Of a DNA stretch of 64,000 bases, positions 22,919-32,435 are shown one piece after another (position 1 is the stretch's first letter; every line of letters starts with the position of its first letter). The notes below the pieces were generated by a model. It saw nothing but the letters and a program-made list of their open reading frames with translations, did not search any database and had not been told where the DNA came from. The position numbers and the translations under genes are program-made. Location of the stretch: NCBI GenBank assembly GCA_029817715.1, contig JARUPY010000164.1:376001-440000 (forward strand), read 5' to 3'. The DNA comes from Melastoma dodecandrum. Taxonomy: Eukaryota; Streptophyta; Magnoliopsida; Myrtales; Melastomataceae.

Positions 22919-25660
22919 GGGATCTTTCAACTCTAATCTAGCCTTTAGGCCATTTCGAGTCCATAACTTTAGTGGATCTTCACTAAAATTATCGGCCAGT
23001 TTTATTAGGAACTTATCCCATTTTGTTCCTATCAACTTGACAGCCATACACACTTCTTGTTTTGAAAACAAGTCGTCATACCAGTTAGAACTTCTGGTAT
23101 TCGTTGGAGAAAACATGGTTTGTTCCCATGAATTGTTCTCATCCAACCGTATATCACCACGTTGAGCTCGCACTCTGAAAGCTCTTTCACATGGGACATC
23201 TCCACAGTATTCTGTCCGTTTTACCGGATAAAAGCCAAATTTTAACCGAAGTCTAGGCTCTTGTAGAATACTTATTTTTATCCCACCGATGGAAACATCA
23301 TTTTCATTCTGAACAAAAGGAAGGTTTTCTTTCTGTCCCTTCAAAAAGGCGTTACCAATAATGATGTCGGCCTCTAGTAAAGGATGTGCAAGAATCTCTT
23401 TAATGATGAACTTTTGTCCACCAATAAAGACAGGCACGTTACTTGCCTTGTGGCCAACAATTGTGGCCATACCATCGACGTTAACCATGTGGATGGGTTT
23501 CTGCAGTGGTTCCCACCACTCATCTGGCAGCGCATTGAGTCTAGCACAAGTTATGCTACACCCAGTGTCTATCAAAGTATCCAGAGAATACTCATAGTAT
23601 CCAGGAAATTTGAAAGTTAGAGCCACATATGTGCTCATGTCTTCCTTCCTAACACTAAACCCAATATTCTCAGGTACCTTCTGGGATGGTTCTATCATCC
23701 TCCAGATATCGTCTATTGGTATAGACCTTTGCTCGGCTATCTGCTCGATAACCTTACAAACTTCAGGAATCTCAGATAAAGAGTTTTCCCTATTGGTAAT
23801 TCTTAACATCCTTATGGATTCCTCTCTCGTTTGATCTACAGGGTCTTCATAGACTGGTAATGATACCTGTCTATACCCTACGATTCTACCCGTATGTTGT
23901 GACGGGGTTCTCGAATCAACAGACCTTCGAGACATCTCTTCTATTAGTGGAGGTGCACTTGCTACCTCTGGTCGAGAGACTATTACGTCTTCTCCCACAT
24001 CACTAGATCTTGAAGAGACTTCAGAGGGTGCTCTATTGAGCGGCTCTCTCAGGATTGGCATCCTCACAGGCAAATGCTTGTCAGCCCTTTCGCTAAGCAT
24101 AGGCAAATGCCTATCAGCTCTTTCATTGACCCTTGACGGATCTCCCAACATGAGCGTAATTTCATTACCCCTCTGTCGGATGTTTGCCGCACTAATGGGC
24201 CTAGAGCTACTACCAGGTTCAGTCATAACCCAACTCCTTGGCCAGGTTAATTCCAATGGATTCACCTCACGCCTATGGAACTGTTGGTAGTTGCTATGAC
24301 CTTCCTCGAACAACTCTGTGAGTCTAGAGATGTTCCTCACACCAGGACTAGTGGTATTTACCAATCGGTAGATTACCCTGGTGTGATACGCCAAATACTT
24401 GGCCTGGGGATTCATACGATCCATATTCATCGACTTGATTCTTAAGGTCAATGAAGTCCCCAAACAGCGATCGTTCAAAGCCATCATAAAGTTTGGATGG
24501 ACTTGGAACCATACAGGGCCATGTGCCAGGTTGGCCTGTACGCCTGATATCAGCTGATCTCTAAACTCTCGCCATCGTTTATCGATCACTGCCGCTACCA
24601 CAGGACTATCCGCTGGTAAATGAAACAGCGGAACTAATCCTATCTGGATCAACCCAATGTGTATATAGTTATATACACCTCTCGTACTACGCATAGTATC
24701 TCTTATGCGTTGTACATTTAAGAGTGGGATATCCAAAGTCTCAAGCTCAGTGCTTGTGAGTTGAGCCGTCGCCTCTGTCTGCGAGATATCTATGGTGGAT
24801 CGAAACCTAAATCTCGATACTTCATAAACCTCCCTCGCATTGACATTTGGCAACCTCCATTCAAGAACTGACTGGGATGGATCTTCGTACTGGTGGGTTT
24901 CCTCTAGTACCTGATTTGATGCTTCCAGTGGAACCATCTCATCACCATCTCCATTTGGCTCTGCTCTCATCATGAACATATGCATTTTCCAGAGATCAGA
25001 GTCATCATCTGAGTCTGTATCATAATTTGACACTATCTCATAAATCGACTCTACTTCCGAGTCTAAGTCGGAAATCTCTTGCTCATCAATTGGTTCATAA
25101 GGAAGGACTTCTTCCTCATGACTCCTGTCATCCAGAAAGACCATACGGAGTCTTTCTCTCCTTTGGTTCTTCTTCGGACAACTATCCGCTTTGTGGTCTT
25201 TTGAACCACAAAACCAGCAGCAATTACAACTGCTCAAAGGTTTCCCTTTAGGACATTTAGGCTCTCTGCCATGCTTTCTCTTGAAAGCATCGATCCTATC
25301 TTTATCCTTCAGGTTATCCCTTCTCCTTACAAACCTTCTTGGTTTGTAAGCAGGACCTCCCTTTTGCTTACGCTGGACGTCATTCTTGGGCCAAACTTTC
25401 CTTTTGTTGTACCCAACAAACTTCCTCTTACGAGGAAAGTTCCCTCTCTTCAAAGAGTCTCCTGGAGTACTGCGAGTATCGCATCCATACCTTCCAGGCA
25501 CATACTCTATCTGAGAACAACAGCTCTTGTTCAGGTAAGGTAGCTTCTTAGCTGCCTCTTTCACCTGGAGCTCAGTACATGCTTTACGCATTGCGTACTT
25601 CACCGCTTGAATTTTACCTCCGAGTCCAGAGACTATCTTTTCCTTAATGCTGTGTGCGCC
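22919..25660 (-). CDS. Viral polyprotein part: zinc finger, movement-protein-like domain, aspartic protease
   Basis: One long frame (open from 25777 down to the stop at 22916) covers, in order: a basic stretch with a Cys-rich zinc finger (CNCCWFCGSKDHKADSC, ~25185-25235); an acidic linker; a domain at ~24750-24330 that looks like a 30K-superfamily movement protein of caulimovirids (IPLLNVQRIRDTMRST, then ANLAHGPVWFQVHPNF); a long Ser/Arg/Pro-rich linker; and an aspartic protease with the DTG active site (LIDTGCSITCA, ~23555-23585). It ends at the TGA before RT. The upstream part of the same protein continues in another frame beyond ~25660, so the first ~40 residues of this frame (above 25660) are out of frame. 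Movement-protein identity is by pattern, not by a search. Confidence 0.72.
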
Positions 25661-26439
25661 ACTAAGGTTTTCCAGTATTTTTGCGCTGTACCCATGAGGG
25701 CTGCTACACATAATTCGTAGACTGCTCCAGGAGGTACTCCTCCTGGAGACGCTGTCATCCGAATAAGTGATAACCACTCATCTATCTTTTCAGATACGTG
25801 CTTTTCACAATCTATGTCTAGAAAAGCACCAGGGGTTATTATTGGCTTTAGTATATTATCCGTTGGGACAAACTCTTGTTTAGTCCTATGAGGATAATCG
25901 GGCCTGTAAATTTCCCTCTTCGCAGTTACCAGTTCGTTAAACGTTCTGTTGTCTAAATGAACTGGGGTATCTTCTGCCAGGCCTAAGGCTTTTCTTAGGT
26001 CTTTTGCCAACTCCCCACTTTGGGAGTTCAAGTTTGCACTTCGCTTTTGTGAGTCTAAGATGAAAGGAGCTACTGACTCTCTATACATCTCATCCACACT
26101 CTTGCCTTGATTCTGTTTGGAATTTCTTCCTCCCAGATTCAATCTTTCGACTGGTTTTCTTGTAGTACTTTCCAGTCCAGAGGTCGCCTCGGCTTCAGGC
26201 CTTTTTAAACCTCTTTCTCTTTCCAAAGCGTCTAACATTGTGTTTATAATGGAGCCTACTTCCTTTGACATTTGGTTTCGGCTTTCTAGACTTTCATTGC
26301 TCCCCTGAATGGTTAGCTGAGTTAAAATATCATTTATACTCTTGCTAACTCCAAAAGGAGACAATCTAGCTTCTGGAACAAACTCCAACCTCGATGGAGT
26401 CCCGGAAGGATTTCTTGAAGATTTTCCTTCTCGAGCCAT
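25660..26439 (-). CDS. Viral capsid-like N-terminal region
   Basis: The frame starts at ATG 26439 (MAREGKSSRNPSG) and remains open to 25633. The useful part ends near 25660, where the homologous frame shifts into the following ORF (see the break described there). The N-terminus is Ser/Arg-rich. The C-terminal half (DIDCEKHVSEKIDEWLSLIR, GAVYELCVAALMGTA) resembles a gag or capsid core placed before the basic zinc-finger region, so together they are the likely coat protein. A single frame break separates the two parts. It looks like a post-integration mutation rather than programmed frameshifting, but no slippery site was assessed. Confidence 0.6.
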
Positions 26440-26769
26440 TCAGAAAATCTGACCTTAAGACTTCAATGGATATTTTTGAAACTTGGTCTAAGTTCTGGAT
26501 ACGGAGAGATATTTCCTAAACCTTAGGGTAGATTTGAAAAACTTTGTAAATATGGGGATATTTTTGATAAAGCGGCCTAAAATAAATTTTAAAATTTGTT
26601 AAATAATACATTACTGAAAACTTAAACCACAAATGAATTTCTCTATAAATTGTAAAACAAGCAAATCGGCAGTCCACCAGAGTCCCTCTGCAGGTCGACA
26701 GAGCTCGTCACACCACACTCACTATCACTAACTAACAAACATAAGATTTGTACAAATGCACAGTTTATT
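26440..26769 (-). other. Viral leader and flanking junction
   Basis: 26440-26576 would be the stretch between the primer site and the first viral ORF in the circular genome; it is AT-rich with no ORF. From 26577 outward the sequence is taken as host DNA. The junction call rests on the AAGCGGC match with the other end. Confidence 0.5.
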
Positions 26770-27240
26770 TTTTAAAAAAATTTATAAAATACGGTAAAAG
26801 TTTCTAAAATATCAAATTTACAGTCAGTATAATAGATTTTCAATCCGTCTTCTAATTTATAAAACAGACGAATTTTTAAAATCTGCCACCCAAATAATGA
26901 GGGCAAAGTCAGGTTTTGAAAACCCGCCTTCATCGTCGTTAATAAAAAAGAGAGGAGGGGAGAGGGAGGGAGAGGGGATAGGGAGAGGAAGAAAATGGGG
27001 AGAAGGAGAACGGAGGAGGGGCGTGGACAGGGAGAAGGAAGGAAGGGAGAGGGAGAAGGGGGAGGGGCGTACTGGGAAGGAAGAGTAAAAAAAAGTTAAA
27101 AAAAAATTAAAGAGGGGGAAGGTGGGTTTAAAAAAAAGTACTTTTTATAAATTGAAAGATGAGTTTTTAAAAATCGCCTTAGCGACGATAATTTCAATAT
27201 TTTGAAAACTTTGACCGTATTTTATAATTTTTTTTTAAAC
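26770..27240. mobile_element. MITE-like inverted-repeat element with polypurine core
   Basis: Left 26778-26820 contains TTATAAAATACGGTAAAAG followed by TTTCTAAAATATC. The reverse complement of 27190-27235 gives TTATAAAATACGGTCAAAG and a similar continuation, so the ~470 bp segment has imperfect terminal inverted repeats. The interior carries AAAACCCGCCTTCATCGTCG-type sequence and the polypurine tract. It has no coding capacity and the family was not determined. Confidence 0.55.
26950..27088 (+). repeat. Polypurine (G/A) tract
   Basis: About 140 bases are almost purely G and A, with many runs of 3-5 G. The tract could form triplex (H-DNA) or G-quadruplex structures. The 63-residue ORF over it (Arg/Glu/Gly only) is a low-complexity artefact. 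Confidence 0.8.
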
Positions 27241-27803
27241 TAACCGTATAATCGTATAAACCTTAACAAACACCTATCCCACCTTTTCCCACGGACACTA
27301 CACGAATTCCAATCCCCACTAGCAAACTTTGTCCTACCTTCTTCTCTTTTCCTCTTCTGGTTTTATTCTTCGTTATCCACGGTGCATCCCTCGTATCCAT
27401 ATTGAGATTCACTAATCTAGCCCTTGACGCCACACCATTTGGGATTGGCTTGATGCGATCCACCTTCTCCCCTTTACAACGCAATAATACATTCCCTTGC
27501 TTTCAAGGGTGACATTTGGAAGCCTGTACATCCTTGTTGGATGAAGCAGCTCGTAGTTGAGCAGATAAGTTAGCGCGTTCTCGGAAACTCGCATTGCGAC
27601 TCCCAACGAGCATGTCTCTACGACGATGGCATCGATGACGCTCTTACACATTCAATTTTGTCTCTCATGAACTTTGAGGTTGTTTCGGAGGGCTACAAGA
27701 ACATCCTGCAGCCCAAGCTTCTGATTCTTGGTACATGTCCATTCTGAAGAACTTCCAAGAAGACCTGGACACAATGCCAGAACCCTCCATAAAAATGTCA
27801 TGA
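27241..27803. other. Unassigned stretch between MITE and RAD23-like pseudogene
   Basis: Overlapping short minus-strand frames (27263-27484, 27412-27651, 27665-27880) may be decayed coding DNA contiguous with the pseudogene to the right, but I recognise no family. Confidence 0.35.
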
Positions 27804-28463
27804 TTAGAAACCTGAGTAAAGAACATGAGCTTCTTCTGGTCGTTCGCCTTTATCGCCATTATTTTCAGTGTTGACAACATATGTTGAGGATGACAACTCC
27901 AGTCGGAAGATCAAACCAACAAAATAAAGTGACTTGTCTATGATAAGCTTTCCCACATCGCTCACAACCAAAAGTTCCCGTTCGGGGAACCCCTTCAACG
28001 TCATGACACCAGGAGTGAAAACAGCCATAAGAGTAGAACTGGCCATCATAATCACGCTCTCCATGGCGGCGGGGACATCATTCTCCTTAAAGCGTTGTTT
28101 CTTCGGAGCAAAGGAAGCCATATCAGGAAGCTTCGGAGTAGCATCCCCGGTCATCCCTGTAGGCGTCACATCCGAAACAACATATGGAACAACCTCACAA
28201 GAGGAAGTTAAACCTTCATTGGATGAGTTCTCGCTCTTGGTCAACATGAAGAACATGAAGCTATTCTCAGCAACATAATTTTCTTCCAATGTGGTGTTAC
28301 CTTTCAAGATTTTCACTTGATAAATCAACATTTGCCTGGAGACCAGATACAAACCAACTCCCTAGGAAGTCTCTATGCTTTGCTTCACATCAGCAATTAT
28401 ATTGAATAGATTGACTTCTATGTCGAAGGTTGCACCCTCGAAGGTTTTTACGACGACCTTCAT
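27804..28463 (-). pseudogene. RAD23-like ubiquitin-domain pseudogene
   Basis: Translation from ATG 28463 starts MKVVVKTFEGATFDIEV. It continues, after an in-frame TAG near 28365, with QMLIYQVKILKGNTTLEENY and VAENSFMFFMLTKSE. This matches the layout of the N-terminal ubiquitin-like domain of plant RAD23 proteins, which shuttle ubiquitinated substrates to the proteasome and act in nucleotide excision repair. The stretch contains no intron, whereas plant RAD23 genes have introns, so it is probably retro-copied. The downstream Ser/Thr/Pro-rich linker degrades into unrecognisable sequence, and the UBA and XPC-binding domains were not convincingly found. It sits 3' of a retrotransposon LTR and primer site on the same strand. 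It is clearly not a functional gene. Confidence 0.62.
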
Positions 28464-28667
28464 CTCTTCATGGTGGCCATCGCCGTTGTCCCGCCCTCGT
28501 CCAGTGACAAATCATCACATATGTATCTTCCTTATCTTTAATCGCTCTCAATCTCACATAAAAAATATCAACTTCCTCCTTAATTTCTGCAACAACTTAG
28601 AAACTGCATCTGTCCCCACTTGGTCGACCCTTACTTGTGTTCCGTCAGATAAGTCTGAGTTGTGGTA

Positions 28668-28678
28668 CTCTAATACCA
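28668..28678 (-). promoter_or_regulatory. Retrotransposon primer-binding site
   Basis: The minus strand reads TGGTATTAGAG, one mismatch from the initiator-Met complement TGGTATCAGAG, 2 nt after the CA end of the LTR. About 200 nt of leader then precede the RAD23-like ATG. Confidence 0.6.
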
Positions 28679-28680
28679 CT

Positions 28681-29326
28681 TGTTGCTGGGAAACTCAAAC
28701 GCACAACTTAATCTCTCCATTAATTGTAGAACGATCATCGGAGGAAGCTGTTCACACCATACTAACTATCACAGGGGTAATTTCGCACTATCAAGTAATC
28801 CACCCTGTGCGGCGTCGCACTCACAAAGCTAGCGCGACCAGCCTTCAAACACACAACATCCAGCAGAAGCCTTTCGTAATCTAGCGTTCCCTTTTGAAGC
28901 CACTCAATCTTATTCGAACATAGAACTCTCAATACATAGCCTTGCCCTTTTACAAGCCTTCTTATAGGGGTTCGTGGCTTTACACAATACAATACAACAT
29001 TACACGAAGAGGTGCATTGCTTCAGGGGGTACCTAACGCAACCGCCCCTTTGCCATCCCTTGGGGTCCCCCCTTCCTAATAGTTGCCCCATTTCAAGGGG
29101 TGGACGTTGTCCTCTCAAAGGATACGTCCGTCCATGGATGCCCTTTCACCAATGGATGTGTCCGAACACTCTTTCAGCCTCTCGTACCTTTGCGACCAAG
29201 ACCATCCACGAACCATACCACTCTAGGTCCGTAGATGTTCGTGCTTCTTCACGAACACCGCTCATGAGACCACCCTCAAGCCCACGTGTCATCGGATCTT
29301 TTCTTTCAAATTTCAAATATATGACA
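28681..29326 (-). repeat. 5' LTR of a copia-type retrotransposon (minus strand)
   Basis: In minus orientation the segment begins TGTCATATATTTG and ends CCCAGCAACA, followed after 2 nt by a primer-binding site. It contains a CCTATAAGAAGG stretch that may be the TATA region (~28965). No matching 3' LTR was found at lower coordinates. The upper boundary is approximate. Plus-strand and minus-strand ORFs in it are incidental. Confidence 0.55.
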
Positions 29327-29760
29327 TGACCCATTTAGTTAATAATGTCAAAATGGAAAACTCTATAGCTAATTCGTATATTAAATGTATTTATATGTGT
29401 TAAAATATTATCTTAATATAAAGAACATAATACATATTGAGAGGGGACTAGATCGAGAATTCTTCGAGAGTTTTGTAATCAATGATGTCACACCTTATTT
29501 CAATGTTTTTGTTTATTTTTTACATTTATTGAAACCTCAAATATGAAGGAGATATCCTAAAGCAACTTCACGATTCCCTGAAGTGAGTTCTCAATTCGCC
29601 AAAGCGACTTCTCAATTCCCAGAAGATTAATCGACGATGCAAACGTTCGTGGTCATGACAGTGGTCGACATTATTTTTTCAACGAATGTCATCCATATGT
29701 GGCAGGAAAGAGTGTCAAAGACATGTACGATGACAAAAAGATTAACTCAACAAGACTATG
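29327..29760. other. Intergenic spacer between retroelements
   Basis: AT-rich at first. Around 29560-29640 there are three short echoed phrases (CTTCACGATTCCCTGAAG, CTTCTCAATTCCCAGAAG). No gene is seen. Confidence 0.4.
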
Positions 29761-30395
29761 TGATGCGAGTTAGATCGAGTAAGGCCAAGTCGGGACCAAA
29801 TCGAGAGGAGCGATCGAGACAGGAAGTACCTTCACACTGTTGAAGTAGTAGAGTTGATTCGTCAACTCGAGAAGACAGTAGTTCATCTCGAGGCTGAGTG
29901 GAAGGAGAGCTCCAGACTTGGAGCTCGAGAAGAATTTAAGACGGGTCAGCCAACGTCCGGCCCACTTTCCTTAGTTTCACTTTTTGGACTTGTTTTTAAT
30001 TTGCATTTGGTTTTTGCTATTTTGGGCCTAATTGGGATTTAGGGTTAGCCCATTCTTGGTCCTCTATAAATAGGACTCTTGTGTTTGGGTTTAGATAGAA
30101 CCCTTTGATAATTTTTACCCAAATTTTGCAGCCGTCAAGTTCTTGCCTGAACTTTGCGTAACTTCTCTGATCGTTTGGTAGATTCCAAGCATGGCGAGAT
30201 TTTATCCGAGCGTTCCCATTATCAGTGGTGTTTCTATATCCGGTTGTGTGGTGTACCCTCATGGCAGTCCTGGTAGTGCTTTGGCTGTACCCAACGGCGG
30301 TCGGAGTCTTATCCTTTTCGTTTCCGAAGGTTAGTTTGTTCATGTGTTTTGCCTTCGACGTTGTCTTTTCACATTTTCGTGTTGGTGGTGCATCA
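29761..30395 (+). repeat. Gypsy 5' LTR
   Basis: Runs TG..CA (TGATGCGAG to GTGCATCA). The TATA box CTATAAATAG is at ~30063-30072. It is colinear with the 3' LTR, with roughly 10% differences judged by eye. Confidence 0.88.
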
Positions 30396-30396
30396 G

Positions 30397-30410
30397 TTGG
30401 TATCAAAGCA
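30397..30410 (+). promoter_or_regulatory. Gypsy primer-binding site
   Basis: TTGGTATCAAAGCA, one base after the LTR CA end. It is complementary to initiator-Met tRNA with a G-to-A change. Confidence 0.8.
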
Positions 30411-30460
30411 CACCGTTATTGGAGCGCGCTGGTTGTTGTAGAGAGCGCTAGTGTTGGAGG

Positions 30461-32435
30461 GTGCACGTTGTTGAGATCGTTCAGTTGTTGAGAGCGAAGG
30501 TTATCTTAGAGTGCAAATCTATCGTTATGCGTACGGTGGAAGTGATATCGAGCAGATTCCGACGTGGGATGACGTTGGATGAGGCCCATTCGACTCGTTT
30601 AGAGCTTGAAGTTTTAGAGTTCCGTCGTCAAGTGCAGCAGCTACACACAGAAAGGGGACAATCTGAACCACAGTCTCCTTGATATTTTGAGGACGTAGAA
30701 GAAAATCCGTTTGTGGATAGATATGGGGACGAGAAGAGCCCTAGGAGATCAACTTGGGACGTGGAGAGTCCAAGGAGGTATACTCGAGAACGTCAACCCG
30801 CATGTCCCATTATTATGCACGTCGACATTCCTGAGTTTGAGGGAAAGATAGACCCCGATGAGTTTTTCGATTGGCTTCATGCCATTGAAAGAGTATTCGA
30901 CTATGAAGAGATTCCCGAGGAAAGGCAAGTCAAGGTGGCAGCCCGTCGACTTCGAAAGGAATCGGCAGTGTCATCGAGAAGGGAAAGAGAAGATTCACTC
31001 GAGGGACAATATGAAAAGGGAGATGAAGAAGAGGTTTCTTCCCGAGCGATATCGACAAGACTTGTTCCTCACATTGAACACGCATCAGCAATCTTCGAGT
31101 GTTTCTGAGTACACTCGAGAGTTCGAGCAATTGATGCTCCAGTGTGATATAGTTGAATCCCCAGAGCAGACCATTGCAAGGTATATTAAAGGGCAGAAAA
31201 CCCACGTGGCGGATGCTATCGAATTGCAGCCTTATTGGAGTTTCCTGGATGTTTAGCCCACAAAGTCGAGAATCAACAAGCTAGGAGAGCGCTTGTGAGG
31301 CCAACTATGAGGGGCACTCCTTTCCAAAGGGAATTCGTCCTCGAAAACCATCTCGAGTTCATCCTCGAGTCCAGTCTCGAATTCATCCTTGAGAAGTCCA
31401 ATCTCGAGTAATACCAAAGATCAGGCCAAGGTTGAAGTTCGGCCACCCCCAAACACTGGTGTCTCGAGAAAGTGTTTTAAGTGCCAAGGAGTTGGGCATA
31501 TAGCTTCTTAGTGCCCAAATCGACGAACTGTCACTATTATGGAGCTTTCAGAGGATGATCAAGTGTATAACCGAGAAGGAGAATCCATTTGGGATGCTGA
31601 GGAAGAAGTAGTGGAGGAATCCGACGATGGTGAGTTGTTGGTGATTCGGAAGGCCCTTAACGCAAATGTGGTGCCTGAAGAAGTCGACCAGCGGGAGAGG
31701 ATATTTCAAACTAGATGAACCGTACAAGGGAAGGTGTGTCATGTGATTATTGACAGTCGGAGTTGCACCAATGTGGCTTCTACTACCATGATCGAGAAAC
31801 TTAAGTTATCGACTAAGCCACACCCTCGACCATACAAGCTTTAATGGTTGAGTAGAGAGAGTGATCGAAGGGTGACTAAGCAGCTGTTGGTTTCGTTGAG
31901 CATTGGTCAGAACTACAAGGACATGGTGACTTGCGATGTAATTCCAATGGACGCATGTCACTTGTTATTGGGAAGGCCGTTGCAATATGATCGTTGAGCA
32001 GTTTATGATGGATACAAGAATACGTGTTCCATCACTCTCGATAAGAGGAAGATTACTCAACTTCCCTTGACCACCCAGCATTAACCAACCCGTCGTCTCG
32101 ACATCAAACTCGAAAAGTCAGTTCGAAGTTGGTGGAGTTAACTCGAGCTATTCGAGAGGAGAAGTATGTATACATGTTGATGATGTTCAAGGCAGGAGAA
32201 GAGCAGGCCTCAACTATGTCCCCATGAGTTCGACACTTTTACAAGAATTTGAGGATGTGTTTCCTGAGGAGATGCCATGAGGATTTCCTCCTCTAAGGGA
32301 CATACAACATCAGATCAATCTCATTCCTGGAGGGTCGCTGCCTAATCGACATGCGTATCAATGTAATCCCGGAGAGGCGAGAGAGCTGCAACGACAGATC
32401 TATGAGGTTATCGAACGAGGCTTTGTTCGAGAGAG
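30461..32435 (+). pseudogene. Gypsy gag, protease and start of RT (left half)
   Basis: The gag-like part is at 30710-31260 (MHVDIPEFEGKIDPDEFFDWL). The CCHC knuckle at ~31471-31515 (CFKCQGVGHIAS) is broken by an in-frame TAG before its last Cys. The retropepsin-like part is at ~31640-31990 (VCHVIIDSRSCTNVAST). Then comes the N-terminal RT region at ~32230-32435, ending in ERGFVRE, where the copia element begins. Multiple stops and frame changes are present. The matching right half resumes at 46515. Confidence 0.85.

Larger units (their letters stand above)
18456..26576 (-). mobile_element. Integrated caulimovirid (endogenous pararetrovirus), near unit length
   Basis: Minus-strand order: leader (26576-26440), capsid-like region, zinc finger, movement-protein-like domain, aspartic protease, RT, RNase H, a second large ORF, a non-coding region with a TATA box, a small ORF, then a Met-tRNA primer site at the far end. 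No integrase and no LTRs are present, which with the movement-like domain separates it from Ty3/gypsy elements. Both ends carry AAGCGGC (18456-18462 and 26570-26576), as expected for one linearised genome opened at the primer site; the span is 8121 bp. The ORF arrangement (a polyprotein followed by a separate ORF) is reminiscent of florendoviruses, but genus assignment needs an RT tree. It carries five visible coding breaks, so this copy is defective. Confidence 0.85.

Noticed and set aside
26897..27088. 63-codon Arg/Glu/Gly ORF
   Set aside because: Direct translation of the polypurine tract.
28375..28884. 169-codon plus-strand ORF
   Set aside because: Antisense to the RAD23-like start and the LTR end with its primer site, which explain the region better.
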